Positions 52,544 through 61,568 of a stretch of DNA of 64,000 bases are shown here, piece by piece. Where the stretch lies: NCBI RefSeq assembly GCF_009789675.1, contig NZ_CP046913.1, forward strand, positions 2,976,001 to 3,040,000. Reading direction: 5' to 3'. The translations under genes were made by a program, and so were the position numbers. The notes under the pieces were generated by a model that had not been told where the DNA came from, made no database searches, and worked only from the letters and a program-made list of their open reading frames with translations. Each line of letters starts with the position of its first letter. The stretch's first letter is position 1. The stretch is from Paraburkholderia acidisoli. GTDB taxonomy: Bacteria > Pseudomonadota > Gammaproteobacteria > Burkholderiales > Burkholderiaceae.

Positions 52544-54045
52544 CCGCGCTCCCAGTCGTCGGTGGCGGCGGCCGTGGCTTCGGCGGAAGACGCTTCGGCC
52601 GATGTCGCCGTTTGTGTGGCTGTCGGTGTGGCTGCGTGCGTCGCCGTTTGTGCCGCCGTTTGTGCCGCATAGGCGCTGGTCGCGCTCGCGGCTTTGGCGG
52701 CGTCGGCGGCATTGAGCGGGTCGGCGGCGCTGCCCACTTCGCGGATCGAAAAGCCCGCGAGCGTCAGGCCGAGCGCTTCGAGCCGCCCGCGCAGCGCTTC
52801 GCTGTGTTCGTTGAGGCGCGCGGCGCGGCCTTCGCTCGCCTGCACGCGCACGGCGAGCGTCGAGCCCGTGAGCGTCAGTTCGGCGTCGACGGTGCCGAGC
52901 TTCGGCAGCGCGAGCGTGAGGCGCGTGCGCCACGGCGTCGGGTCGTCGCCGCCGGGGCGGCCGTCGCGCCCGTCGCGTCCTTCGTAGCGATCTTCCTGGA
53001 TGCTCCAGTCGAGCCGCACGCCCGGCCACGCCTCGCCGTTCCAGCGGAATTCGCCGGTCGCGAGCATGTCGAGCTGCTGGCGCACGAGCGGCACGGTGGC
53101 CGCGTGCACCGCGGCGTTACCGGCCTGCGCGGCGCCGTCGTGCGCGGGCATCAGCGTGTCGGCGAGCAGCGAGGCGCGGCCCGGCGTGTCGCGCGAGCCC
53201 AGCAGCGGGTTGCCGTTCGCGTCGGTGCGCGCGTCGCCCGGCAGCGGCAGATTGCGCGCGGCGGCGTTGGCGTCGTTGCGGGAGGCGGCTTGCGCGTCGC
53301 TGTGCGCGCTCGAAAACGTGTCGATCCACTGCACGTCGTCGACATCGTCGGCGGACTGCGACCAGTCGAGCGGCAACTGCGTGTCGCCGGAGGCGAGGCG
53401 GTTCTGCGGCTCCTCGGCGAGCTGGGCGAGCGAGTACTGGCCGCGCAGCCATTGCGCGAGATGCGCTTCGTAGAACAGGCCGCTCGTGCTCACGGTCTGC
53501 GCGAGCGAGGCCGCGAGCGCCGCGACGGGGCCGGATTGCGCCTGCGCGGCGGCCGCGCCCTGGGCGTTCTGCGCGGTCTGGGTCGTTTGCGTGGGGTCGG
53601 CGGCGTCAGTTTGGGTAGCCGCGTTGGCGTCGCCGTCGAGCGCGGCGAGCAAGGCCGCCTGCGCCGCTTCGGCGGTCTGGGCAACTTCGGCCGCGAGCAT
53701 GCCGGGCAGCGGCAGCGTGGCGGCGTCGGCCTGGGCGGCGTTGGGATCGGCGCTGGAATCCGGATTGGCCCACACGGGCGCGCGGCCCATCACGGCCGGA
53801 GTGGCCTCGCCGCCCGAGCGGATGATCGCGTCGAGCGCGAGCGCGACCGCCGAAAGCACGGTCTGCGCCGAGTCCTGCGGCGTGGCGCCGGCGTTCTGCT
53901 GGGTGTCGGCGAGCGCGGTCGCGCCCGTGGCCAGCGCGGAAACGCCGGACTGCGTCGTGCCGCCGGCCTCTTGCGGGCCGACCGGCGTGAGCGCCGCGAT
54001 GCGGCTCGCGAGGAGCGATGCGGCTCCGGTATCGATTCCGTTCAT
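52540..54045 (-). CDS. Flagellar hook-length control protein FliK-like
   Basis: A 501-residue protein. The long N-terminal part (1-280) is Ala/Gln/Thr/Asp rich and low complexity, as in FliK rulers. The C-terminal Flg_hook domain (about 330-450) reads TLALPKLGTVDAELTLTGSTLAVRVQASEG, LRGRLEALGLTLAGFSIREVG. A further Ala/Thr-rich tail follows. A second FliK (61569-63092) lies in the fliF-J operon, so this copy is a paralogue; its coupling to the FlhB-like gene supports a function in export switching. GGGACA before the ATG is a weak ribosome site. Confidence 0.85.
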   Translation of the reverse strand: MNGIDTGAASLLASRIAALTPVGPQEAGGTTQSGVSALATGATALADTQQNAGATPQDSAQTVLSAVALALDAIIRSGGEATPAVMGRAPVWANPDSSADPNAAQADAATLPLPGMLAAEVAQTAEAAQAALLAALDGDANAATQTDAADPTQTTQTAQNAQGAAAAQAQSGPVAALAASLAQTVSTSGLFYEAHLAQWLRGQYSLAQLAEEPQNRLASGDTQLPLDWSQSADDVDDVQWIDTFSSAHSDAQAASRNDANAAARNLPLPGDARTDANGNPLLGSRDTPGRASLLADTLMPAHDGAAQAGNAAVHAATVPLVRQQLDMLATGEFRWNGEAWPGVRLDWSIQEDRYEGRDGRDGRPGGDDPTPWRTRLTLALPKLGTVDAELTLTGSTLAVRVQASEGRAARLNEHSEALRGRLEALGLTLAGFSIREVGSAADPLNAADAAKAASATSAYAAQTAAQTATHAATPTATQTATSAEASSAEATAAATDDWERG

Positions 54046-54366
54046 GGGGTGTCCCGGATCGGCGCGCGGTGGGCCGCCGCCGGTTCGTCGTCTGTGCTGT
54101 CGCCTCGCCTGGCGCCTGGTGCGGCCGCTCACGGTATTCGCCGCAAGCACGCGGGACTCGCACGCGCCCGCCCTGGATCGGCAAAATTCGCGGGAAACTC
54201 GCGGCGAATGCCCCCGCGAAGTTGCCGGGAAGCGCCGCCGCGGAATGTCACGGCAAAAAACTCGCGCCAACCATCCGGGACCGAAAACCGGGTCAAACCG
54301 GGTCAAACCCAGCTCGAAGCCCGGATCAAACCCGGTTCGAAGCCGGCGCAAATCCGGCCCGAAGGC
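54046..54366 (-). other. Gap between fliT and the FliK-like gene, with degenerate 10-bp repeats
   Basis: 321 bases, no gene supported. Around 54288-54341 the motif CCGGGTCAAA occurs twice in direct succession, followed by degenerate copies (CCGGATCAAA, CCGGTTCGAA). The pattern may be slippage or a regulatory array. The FliK-like gene could have its own promoter here, but no sigma-28 site is visible. Confidence 0.45.
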
Positions 54367-54699
54367 TCAGCGTGCCCCGTACATCTCCTGCAGCACCCGC
54401 GAGGGCTGCGTGGCGCCGTAGAAGAGCGCGGAAAGTCGCGCCATGCACGGATTCGCGAGATCGCGGATCGCGGCGTCGTCGGCGAGGATCTGGCGGATCA
54501 ACTCGTATTTGCGCGCGCGCTCGGCGGTCGTGAGCCGCACGGCGGTCTCGAAACTCTTCAGGGCGTCGACCAGCAGGCGGTATTCCTCCTGCAGATCGAT
54601 CAGAACATTCCAGTGCGAATCTTGCGCCGCGAGGAGCATTTGCCCCGAAACGGCCGCTATCGCTTCATAGCGGGCGAAGTAGTCTGCTTTTGAACTCAT
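54367..54699 (-). CDS. fliT: Flagellar export chaperone FliT
   Basis: A 110-residue, wholly helical small protein, the size of FliT, which binds the cap protein FliD and in enterobacteria also inhibits FlhDC. The pattern YFARYEAIAAVSGQMLLAAQDSHWNVLIDLQEEY is the typical FliT start (W with leucines and a Q/E-rich helix). Sequence similarity within FliT is low, so assignment rests on size, helix pattern and position right after fliS, whose stop codon overlaps the fliT start by four bases. Confidence 0.85.
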   Translation of the reverse strand: MSSKADYFARYEAIAAVSGQMLLAAQDSHWNVLIDLQEEYRLLVDALKSFETAVRLTTAERARKYELIRQILADDAAIRDLANPCMARLSALFYGATQPSRVLQEMYGAR

Positions 54700-55142
54700 C
54701 TCGTCACCGAGCCGGCGGGCGCGGAGGCCCGTTCGGCCATCATCCGCGCCGCTTCCGGCGCTATCCCCAACCAGGCTTCCTCGAGCGTTGCCAGCAGTCC
54801 ATCGACTTCGATCAGCATGGTCTCGCTCTGATTGATATTGGCTTCCAGCAGGCGCTTCGTCATGTAGCTGTACAGCGAATTCAGCCGTTTTGCGATTTCG
54901 CCGCCCGCTTCGACGTTCAACGCGAGCTGCAGCCCGCTTTCGACGATCCGGATCGCCTTGCCGACCGCTTCGCAGCGCGGGCCGACATTGCCCGCCTGCA
55001 AATGCATGCGCGCCTGTGCGATCGCCTGCCGCGCGCCCTGATACAGCAGCACGATCAGTTGATGCGGACTCGCGCCCATAATCCCGGTTTCGACGCCTAC
55101 GCGTGCGTATGCGTTGGCTCCAAATTGGGCTTGGGAAAACAT
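54696..55142 (-). CDS. fliS: Flagellar export chaperone FliS
   Basis: A 148-residue helical chaperone for flagellin. Motifs: NAYARVGVETGIMGASPHQLIVLLYQGA (family: YxxxxxxxxxPxxLixmLYdga), the glycine-rich loop NVGPRCEAVGKAIRIVESGL, and LNSLYSYMTKRLLEANI near the middle. GAGGAGGAG before the ATG is an unusually strong ribosome site. Its promoter is a sigma-28-type site 85 bases upstream. It leads the operon fliS-fliT-fliK-like-FlhB-like on the minus strand. Confidence 0.96.
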   Translation of the reverse strand: MFSQAQFGANAYARVGVETGIMGASPHQLIVLLYQGARQAIAQARMHLQAGNVGPRCEAVGKAIRIVESGLQLALNVEAGGEIAKRLNSLYSYMTKRLLEANINQSETMLIEVDGLLATLEEAWLGIAPEAARMMAERASAPAGSVTR

Positions 55143-55226
55143 CGGCGCTCCTCCTCGATACGAATGGCTATGGATGCGAAACCGTGCGCCGTGCATCGGG
55201 CGCGGCATCATCCGGGTCTAGCCGGG

Positions 55227-55254
55227 TTATCGGAACGTTGTGGGAGAAGCTTTA
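55227..55254 (-). promoter_or_regulatory. Sigma-28 (FliA) promoter of the fliS operon
   Basis: On the minus strand: TAAAGCTT (55254-55247), 12 bases, then TCCGATAA (55234-55227). This matches the enterobacterial FliA consensus TAAAGTTT-N11-GCCGATAA at 14 of 16 positions with one extra spacer base. It implies late (class III) expression of fliS, fliT and the downstream genes. Confidence 0.85.
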
Positions 55255-55284
55255 GCGCGTTTGCGGACGAAGCGCTGCAAATCT

Positions 55285-55620
55285 TCAGACCTGAATCTGC
55301 ATGATGTCCGTATAAGCCGCCACGAGCTTGTTGCGAACCTGCAGTCCGAACTGAAAGCCGATATTGGCTTTTTGCATGTCGACCATCACGTCGTTGAGCG
55401 ACACGTTGCTCGCGCCGAGTTCGAACGCCTGGGATTCGCCGACTGCCTTCTGCTGGTCGTCGCTGATCTTGTCGAGCGACGACTTCAACGCCGCCGCGAA
55501 CCCGCCCGCCGTCGCCGCGCCCGACTTTTCGTCGGCTGCGGTGGGGCTGCCGGCCGCCTGCGTCGCCATCGACTGGATCTGGGACAGGGCGGACGTGAGC
55601 GGAGATACTGGAACGGTCAT
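55285..55620 (-). CDS. fliE: Flagellar hook-basal body protein FliE
   Basis: A 111-residue MS-ring/rod adaptor. The C-terminal half is diagnostic: [29 protein letters not shown] and [39 protein letters not shown] end with the family's RNKLVxAYxxIMxMxV. The N-terminal part is Ser/Ala rich. GGAGCC precedes the ATG by five bases. It is divergent from fliF, with a 277-base promoter region between. Confidence 0.96.
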   Translation of the reverse strand: MTVPVSPLTSALSQIQSMATQAAGSPTAADEKSGAATAGGFAAALKSSLDKISDDQQKAVGESQAFELGASNVSLNDVMVDMQKANIGFQFGLQVRNKLVAAYTDIMQIQV

Positions 55621-55782
55621 GTTGGCTCCACGAAAAGGGGATGAATCAGGCCGTCGGCGCCCGCGCTGGTGCTGCGTGGCGGCGCCCGGCCAACCCGGGG
55701 TTGCCGCCGCTTGACGGCACAGCACCGAGTCTGGAGGAAAGCATAGCAGCGGCCCTGCGGCCGGAGCCCGCAAAGAAGGGGG

Positions 55783-55799
55783 GGAAAACCGCTCTATTC
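55783..55799. promoter_or_regulatory. Shared motif in the fliE/fliF promoter region
   Basis: GGAAAACCGCTCTATTC stands about 100 bases before the fliF ATG. The core CCG(C)TCTATTC-N4-(A/C)ATCG recurs upstream of fliL at 63441-63459 (CCGTCTATTCCTCCCATCG). A shared activator site or promoter is likely, but I cannot name the factor. Confidence 0.4.
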
Positions 55800-55897
55800 G
55801 CGCAATCGGGTTGCCAAGGCTCTCGGATAATCCATCTCGTGAAAGTCTCCCCGCCTGGCGCGGTGAGATCAGGAATGCCCCCGGAGATACCCGTCGC

Positions 55898-57693
55898 ATG
55901 GATTCGTCTGCCAACTCTTTGATCAACCCCGACGCCCGCATGGGCCTCGCCACACCGGGCGCGCCCGGTGCGGGCGCTGGCGCCGGCCAGTCTGGCGCCG
56001 CGGAAGACCTCGGCGGCGGCTTCGCGCAGCGCCTCGGCTCGTTCTCGTCGCTGCGCGGCGTGCGCGGCAACCCGCGCGCGCCGCTCATCATCGCCGTCGC
56101 CGTGCTGATCGCCGTGGTCGCGGGCCTCGTCATGTGGTCGCGCGCGCCGGACTACAAGGTGCTCTACAGCAACCTCTCGGACCGCGACGGCGGCGCGATC
56201 ATTACCGCGCTCCAGGCCGCAAACGTTCCCTACAAGCTCTCCGACGGCGGCGGCGCGATTCTCGTGCCGTCCGAGCAGGTCAACGAAATGCGCCTGCGCC
56301 TCGCCTCGCAAGGCCTGCCGAAGAGCGGTTCGGTCGGCTTCGAGCTGATGGACAACCAGAAGTTCGGCATCAGCCAGTTCGCCGAGCAGGTCAACTACCA
56401 GCGCGCGCTCGAAGGCGAGCTGGAGCAAACGATCCAGTCGATCGCGAGCGTGAAGTCGTCGCGCGTGCATCTGGCGATTCCGAAGCCCTCGGTGTTCGTG
56501 CGCGAGCGCGAGGCGCCCACGGCTTCGGTGCTCGTGAACCTGTATTCGGGCCGCGCGCTCGACGACGGCCAGGTGGCCGCGATCACGCACATGGTCGCCT
56601 CCGCCGTGCCGGATCTGCCCGTGCGCAACGTCACGGTGGTCGACCAGGACGGCAATCTGCTCACGCAGGGCGCGGCCGGCTCGGCGGGCCTCGACGCCTC
56701 GCAGCTCAAGTACGTGCATCAGGTCGAACACGACACCCAGGCGCGCATCGACGCGATCCTCGCGCCGCTGTTCGGCGCCGGCAACGCCCGCTCGCAGGTG
56801 AGCGCCGACCTCGACTTCTCGAAGCTCGAGCAGACCTCGGAAGCCTATGGCCCGAACGGCAACCCGCAGCAGGCCGCGATTCGCAGCCAGCAGCAGAACA
56901 TCGCCACGGACTCGCAGCAGTCGAGCCAGGGCGGCGTGCCGGGCGCGCTCACGAACCAGCCGCCGCAGCCGGCCTCGGCGCCGGTGAGCGCCCCGGCGGG
57001 CGCGAGCGGCGCGTCGGCGACCACGCCGGTCTCGGATCACCGCGACACGACCACGAACTACGAACTGGACAAGACCGTCCGTCACTACCAGCAGGCGCCC
57101 GGCGACCTGAAGCGGCTCTCGGTGGCCGTGGTCGTGAACTATCAGCAGAAGGTGGACGCGAAGGGTCACGCCACAATGCAGCCGCTCGACGCGCAGAAGC
57201 TCGCGCAGGTCGAACAGCTCGTGAAGGACGCGATGGGTTACGACGCCAAGCGCGGCGACTCGGTGAACGTGGTGAACGCCGCGTTCCAGCAGGACGTCGA
57301 TCCGAACGCGAACCTGCCGTGGTGGCGCACGCCCGACATGATCGCGCTCGCGAAACAGGCGGCGCAGTGGATCGGTATCGGCATCGTGGCGCTGGTTCTG
57401 TATTTCATGATGGTGCGGCCGGCCATGCGCCGCGCCTTCCCGCCGCTCCGGCCGCCGCCGCGCTGCCGGGCGCGGCGGGCGACGAACCACTGCTGCTGGA
57501 CGGTTTGTCGAACGTCACCCGCATGGGCGGCGGTGCAGAGGGTGACGCGGCGCAAAGCGACGAAGCGCTGCTGGCCCTCGAAAACGAGAAGAGCAAGTTT
57601 GATCGCAACCTGGAGTTCGCGCGCACCATCGCGCGCCAGGATCCGAAGATCGTCGCAACCGTTGTGAAGAGCTGGGTGAACGATGAGCGCTGA
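55898..57693 (+). CDS. fliF: Flagellar MS-ring protein FliF, with an apparent one-base frameshift near its C-terminus
   Basis: About 597 residues if read through the shift. First helix around 60-80 ([18 protein letters not shown]), ring-building YscJ_FliF domain ([46 protein letters not shown]), FliF C domain, second helix near 490 ([16 protein letters not shown]). The frame from the ATG is open to 57667, but after RRAFPPL (57428-57448) it becomes cysteine/arginine rich. The neighbouring frame then supplies the genuine end ([14 protein letters not shown], then VKSWVNDER) to the stop at 57693, overlapping fliG as usual. One base appears lost in CCGCCGCTCCGG; adding a C restores [12 protein letters not shown]. 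Without it the FliG-binding tail is lost. Sequence error or real mutation cannot be told here. Confidence 0.9.
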
Positions 57694-58678
57694 AGGAGCA
57701 ACCAAGAGCGCGCTGCTGCTCATGTCGATCGGCGAGGAAGAGGCCTCCGAGGTCTTCAAGTTCCTCGGGCCGCGCGAAGTGCAGAAAATTGGGGCCGCGA
57801 TGGCGGCGCTCAAGAACGTCAAGCGCGAGGAAATCGACGAGGTGCTGCAGGAGTTCGTGAAGGAGTCCGAGCAGCACACGGCGTTCTCGCTCGACTCGAA
57901 CGACTACATCCGCAACGTGCTGACGAAGGCGCTGGGCGAGGACAAGGCCGGCGTGATCATCGACCGCATTCTGCAAGGCGGCGACACGAGCGGCATCGAA
58001 GGCCTCAAGTGGATGGACTCGGGCTCGGTCGCGGAACTCATCAAGAACGAGCACCCGCAGATCATCGCGACGATCCTCGTGCATCTGGACCGCGATCAGG
58101 CTTCGGAAATCTCGTCGTGCTTCACGGAACGCCTGCGCAACGACGTGCTGCTGCGGATCGCGACGCTCGACGGCATTCAGCCGCAGGCGCTGCGCGAGCT
58201 CGACGAAGTGCTCGCGGGCCTGCTCTCGGGTAGCGACAACCTCAAGCGCAGCCCGATGGGCGGCATCCGCACGGCGGCCGAAATCCTCAACTTCATGACG
58301 AGCCAGCATGAAGAAGGCGTGATCGAGAACGTGCGCCAGTACGACGCCGAACTCGCGCAGAAGATCATCGACCAGATGTTCGTGTTCGAGAACCTGCTCG
58401 ACCTCGAAGACCGCGCGATCCAGCTGCTGCTCAAGGAAGTGGAGTCGGAAGCGCTCATCATTTCGCTCAAGGGCGCGCCGCCCGCGCTGCGTACCAAGTT
58501 CCTCGCGAACATGTCGCAGCGCGCCGCCGAACTGCTCGCCGAAGACCTCGACGCGCGCGGTCCGGTGCGTGTCTCGGAAGTGGAACAGCAACAGCGCCGC
58601 ATCCTCCAGATCGTGCGCAATCTCGCCGAAAGCGGTCAGATCGTGCTAGGCGGCAAGGCAGAAGATGCATATGTCTGA
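57683..58678 (+). CDS. fliG: Flagellar motor switch protein FliG
   Basis: A 331-residue rotor protein that joins FliF, FliM and the stator. [25 protein letters not shown] is the N-terminal domain that binds the FliF tail; middle motif EHPQIIATIL (EHPQ, FliM contact) is intact, and the C-terminal torque domain MFVFENLLDLEDRAIQLLLKEV with the charged helix (MSQRAAELLAEDLDARGPVR) is complete. The start overlaps the last codons of fliF by 11 bases. The gene looks fully functional in contrast to the fliF reading frame. Confidence 0.98.
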   Translation: MSAEGATKSALLLMSIGEEEASEVFKFLGPREVQKIGAAMAALKNVKREEIDEVLQEFVKESEQHTAFSLDSNDYIRNVLTKALGEDKAGVIIDRILQGGDTSGIEGLKWMDSGSVAELIKNEHPQIIATILVHLDRDQASEISSCFTERLRNDVLLRIATLDGIQPQALRELDEVLAGLLSGSDNLKRSPMGGIRTAAEILNFMTSQHEEGVIENVRQYDAELAQKIIDQMFVFENLLDLEDRAIQLLLKEVESEALIISLKGAPPALRTKFLANMSQRAAELLAEDLDARGPVRVSEVEQQQRRILQIVRNLAESGQIVLGGKAEDAYV

Positions 58679-59345
58679 ACACGACAGCAACGCGCTGCGT
58701 GCGGCCTACCAGCGCTGGGAGATGGCGTCGTTCGACCCGCCTCCCCCGCCGCCGCCGCCGCCCACGCCCGACGAGTCCGCCGCCTTCGAAACGCAGCTCC
58801 AGCAGCTGCGCGACGCCGCGCACCAGGAAGGCTTGCGCGCCGGCCACGTGGCCGGTCAGGCGCTCGGCTATCAGGCCGGTCACGATCAGGGCCGCCAGCA
58901 GGGCTTCGTGCAGGGTCTGAACGAAGCGCACGGTCAGGCGCGTTTGCTCGGCCAGCTCGCGAGCCGTTTCAGCGACGCGCTCGAAACGGCGCAGGCCGGC
59001 ATTGCCGACCAGCTCGTGGAACTGGCGCTCGATATCGCCCAGCAGGTCGTGCGCCAGTACGTGCAGCACGATCCCACGGCGCTCGTGGCCGTGGTGCGTG
59101 AAGTGCTCGCGGGCGAGCCGCAGTTGATCGGTTCGCCGCAACTCGTGGTGAGCCCGGCCGACCTGCCCGTGGTCGAGGCGTACCTGATGGAAGAATTGAG
59201 CACGCGCGGCTGGACCGTGCGCGCCGACCCGCAGCTCGAACGCGGCGGCTGCCGCGCGCTCGCCGCGACGGGCGAAACGGATGCCAGCATCCGCACGCGC
59301 TGGGAGCGCGTGGCGGCCGCGCTCGGCAAGGCACGGCCATGGTAA
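58665..59345 (+). CDS. fliH: Flagellar assembly protein FliH
   Basis: A 226-residue regulator of the FliI ATPase. The middle (about 45-95) has the glycine-spaced helix [21 protein letters not shown] typical of FliH (GxxxG repeats), followed by the C-terminal ATPase-binding domain ([41 protein letters not shown]). An unusual run of nine prolines is at residues 25-33. It overlaps the fliG end. Start at 58665 (MHMSEHD) has AAGG spaced correctly; ATG at 58671 is an alternative. Confidence 0.95.
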   Translation: MHMSEHDSNALRAAYQRWEMASFDPPPPPPPPPTPDESAAFETQLQQLRDAAHQEGLRAGHVAGQALGYQAGHDQGRQQGFVQGLNEAHGQARLLGQLASRFSDALETAQAGIADQLVELALDIAQQVVRQYVQHDPTALVAVVREVLAGEPQLIGSPQLVVSPADLPVVEAYLMEELSTRGWTVRADPQLERGGCRALAATGETDASIRTRWERVAAALGKARPW

Positions 59346-61087
59346 GCCAGCACCACACCACCATTCACACGGGCGGCCTCACGCCGCTCGAGCAGGAACT
59401 CGCGCTCGCCTCGTTCGGGCACGATCCGGCCCATGCGGGCGCCGTGCTGGTTGGCGACGACGGCGTGCCGCATCATCCGCACGAAGCGCTCGCGCTGCCG
59501 CCCACGCACGACGCCGCCGCGCTGAGCGCGCCGCCCGCCGCGCTCGACCTGCCGCCCGCGCTGGACGCGCACGAAACGCCCGCCGCGCCCGCAGCCCCGG
59601 CCGAAACGCTGGCCAAAGCCCCGGCCGAAGCCGTGCCCGCCGCGCCCGCCGTGCAGGAAGAAGCGCCCGCGCCGTACACGCCGCCGGCCAATTACGACCC
59701 GAACAATCCGTACCTCGTCGCGTGGAACTCGCGTCTGCGCAAGGTGCTCGACGTGAGCGCGCGCGCGAAGCCGCTGCGCAGCTGCGGCCGCCTCACGCGC
59801 GCCGCGGGCCTCGTGCTCGAAGCGGTGGGCCTGCGCCTCGCCGTGGGCGCCGAAGTCATGATCGAGCTGCCGCCGGGCAGTTCGCTGCCGATGGCCGAAG
59901 CCGAAGTGGTCGGTTTCGCCGGCGACAAGCTGTTCCTGATGCCGACGACCGAAGTCTCGGGCCTGTTGCCCGGCGCGCGCGTCTGGCCGATCGAAGCCGC
60001 GCCCGTCGACAATCCGATGGCGGGCGCCAAGCGCCTGCCGGTGGGCTGGGGCATGCTCGGCCGCGTGGTGGACGCCTCGGGCAGGCCGCTCGACGGCTTG
60101 GGCCCGCTCAACAACGAAGCCGACGCGCCGCTCACCGCTCCCGTCATCAACCCGCTGAACCGCGAGCCGATCCACCAGGTGCTCGACGTGGGCGTGCGCG
60201 CGATCAACGCGCTGCTCACGGTCGGCCGCGGTCAGCGCATGGGCCTGTTCGCGGGTTCGGGCGTGGGTAAGTCCGTGCTGCTCGGCACGATGGCGCGCGC
60301 GACCAGCGCCGAAGTCATCGTGATCGGGCTGATCGGCGAACGCGGCCGCGAAGTGAAGGAATTCATCGAGCAGATCCTGGGGCAGGAAGGCCTCGCGCGC
60401 TCGGTGGTCGTGGCCGCGCCGGCCGACGTCTCGCCGCTCCTGCGCATGCAGGCCGCCGCCTACACGACCTCGCTCGCCGAATACTTCCGCGATCAGGGCA
60501 AGCACGTGCTGCTGCTGATGGATTCGCTCACGCGTTACGCCATGGCGCAGCGCGAGATCGCGCTCGCGATCGGCGAACCGCCCGCGACCAAGGGTTATCC
60601 GCCTTCGGTGTTCGCGAAGCTGCCCGCGCTCGTCGAGCGCACCGGCAACGGCCCGGAGGGCGGCGGTTCGATCACGGCGTTCTACACTGTATTGACGGAA
60701 GGCGACGATCAGCAGGACCCGATCGCCGACTCGGCGCGCGCGATTCTCGACGGCCATATCGTGCTGTCCCGCGCGCTCGCGGAAGCGGGGCACTATCCGG
60801 CCATCGACATCGAGGCCTCGATCAGCCGCGCGATGACGGCGCTGATCGACGATCAGCACCTCAACCGCACGCGGGCGTTCAAGCAGATGCTGTCGCGCTA
60901 CCAGCGCAACCGCGATCTCATCAACGTGGGCGCGTACCAGAGCGGGCGCGACGCGCTGCTCGACCGCGCCATCGCGCTGTATCCGCGTATCGAAGCCTTC
61001 CTGCAACAAGGCTTTCGCGAATCCGCGACTTATGACTCGAGCGTCGAAGCGCTCGGCAATCTCATTGGCCAGGGAGCCAGAACATGA
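59339..61087 (+). CDS. fliI: Flagellum-specific ATP synthase FliI, with long N-terminal extension
   Basis: A 582-residue type III export ATPase. Residues from about 122 onward match the normal FliI: Walker [12 protein letters not shown], Walker [13 protein letters not shown], catalytic Glu in [26 protein letters not shown] and the C-terminal [16 protein letters not shown]. The first 120 residues are a His/Pro/Ala-rich extension (e.g. [17 protein letters not shown]) absent in the 457-residue enterobacterial protein. The ATG at 59339 overlaps fliH by seven bases; an internal start would shorten it, but no ribosome site favours one. Confidence 0.96.
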   Translation: MVSQHHTTIHTGGLTPLEQELALASFGHDPAHAGAVLVGDDGVPHHPHEALALPPTHDAAALSAPPAALDLPPALDAHETPAAPAAPAETLAKAPAEAVPAAPAVQEEAPAPYTPPANYDPNNPYLVAWNSRLRKVLDVSARAKPLRSCGRLTRAAGLVLEAVGLRLAVGAEVMIELPPGSSLPMAEAEVVGFAGDKLFLMPTTEVSGLLPGARVWPIEAAPVDNPMAGAKRLPVGWGMLGRVVDASGRPLDGLGPLNNEADAPLTAPVINPLNREPIHQVLDVGVRAINALLTVGRGQRMGLFAGSGVGKSVLLGTMARATSAEVIVIGLIGERGREVKEFIEQILGQEGLARSVVVAAPADVSPLLRMQAAAYTTSLAEYFRDQGKHVLLLMDSLTRYAMAQREIALAIGEPPATKGYPPSVFAKLPALVERTGNGPEGGGSITAFYTVLTEGDDQQDPIADSARAILDGHIVLSRALAEAGHYPAIDIEASISRAMTALIDDQHLNRTRAFKQMLSRYQRNRDLINVGAYQSGRDALLDRAIALYPRIEAFLQQGFRESATYDSSVEALGNLIGQGART

Positions 61088-61539
61088 CCCAGCATTCGGC
61101 GCTGCAAACCCTCATCGGTCTCGCCAAGGACGATGTCGACGCGGCCACGCAAAAGCTCGGCCGCGTGCAGCGCGAGCGCGGCGAAGTCGAAAAGCAGCTG
61201 CAGTCGCTCATCACCTACCGCGACGAGTACCACGCGCGCTTCACCGCCGCCGCGCGCTCGGGCATGGCCGCCGGCAACGTGCGCAACTTCCAGGCGTTCA
61301 TCGACACGCTCGACGCGGCGATCGAACAGCAGCGCCGCATTCTGGAACAGGCCACCGAGCGCGTGGAAGCCGCCAAGCCCGAATGGCAGCGCACCAAGCA
61401 GAAGCTCGGCTCGTACGAAGTGCTGCAAAAGCGCCAGGAAGAAGCCGCGGCGCTCAAGCAGGCGCGCCGCGACCAGCGCGATTCCGACGAGTTCGCCGCG
61501 CGCGCGTTGCGCATGCGCTCGTCGCAGCAACATTCATAA
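61084..61539 (+). CDS. fliJ: Flagellar export protein FliJ
   Basis: A 151-residue antiparallel coiled-coil protein, stalk of the export ATPase and chaperone escort. [33 protein letters not shown] and the late [31 protein letters not shown] are typical. Its start overlaps the fliI stop codon by four bases. Confidence 0.95.
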   Translation: MTQHSALQTLIGLAKDDVDAATQKLGRVQRERGEVEKQLQSLITYRDEYHARFTAAARSGMAAGNVRNFQAFIDTLDAAIEQQRRILEQATERVEAAKPEWQRTKQKLGSYEVLQKRQEEAAALKQARRDQRDSDEFAARALRMRSSQQHS

Positions 61540-61568
61540 AACTACACACACCGTTTCCGGGGTAACCC

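Noticed and set aside
57437..57460. Programmed -1 frameshifting in fliF
   Set aside because: No X-XXY-YYZ slippery heptamer and no clear downstream pseudoknot; a single lost C in a CCG-rich tract explains the shift more simply.
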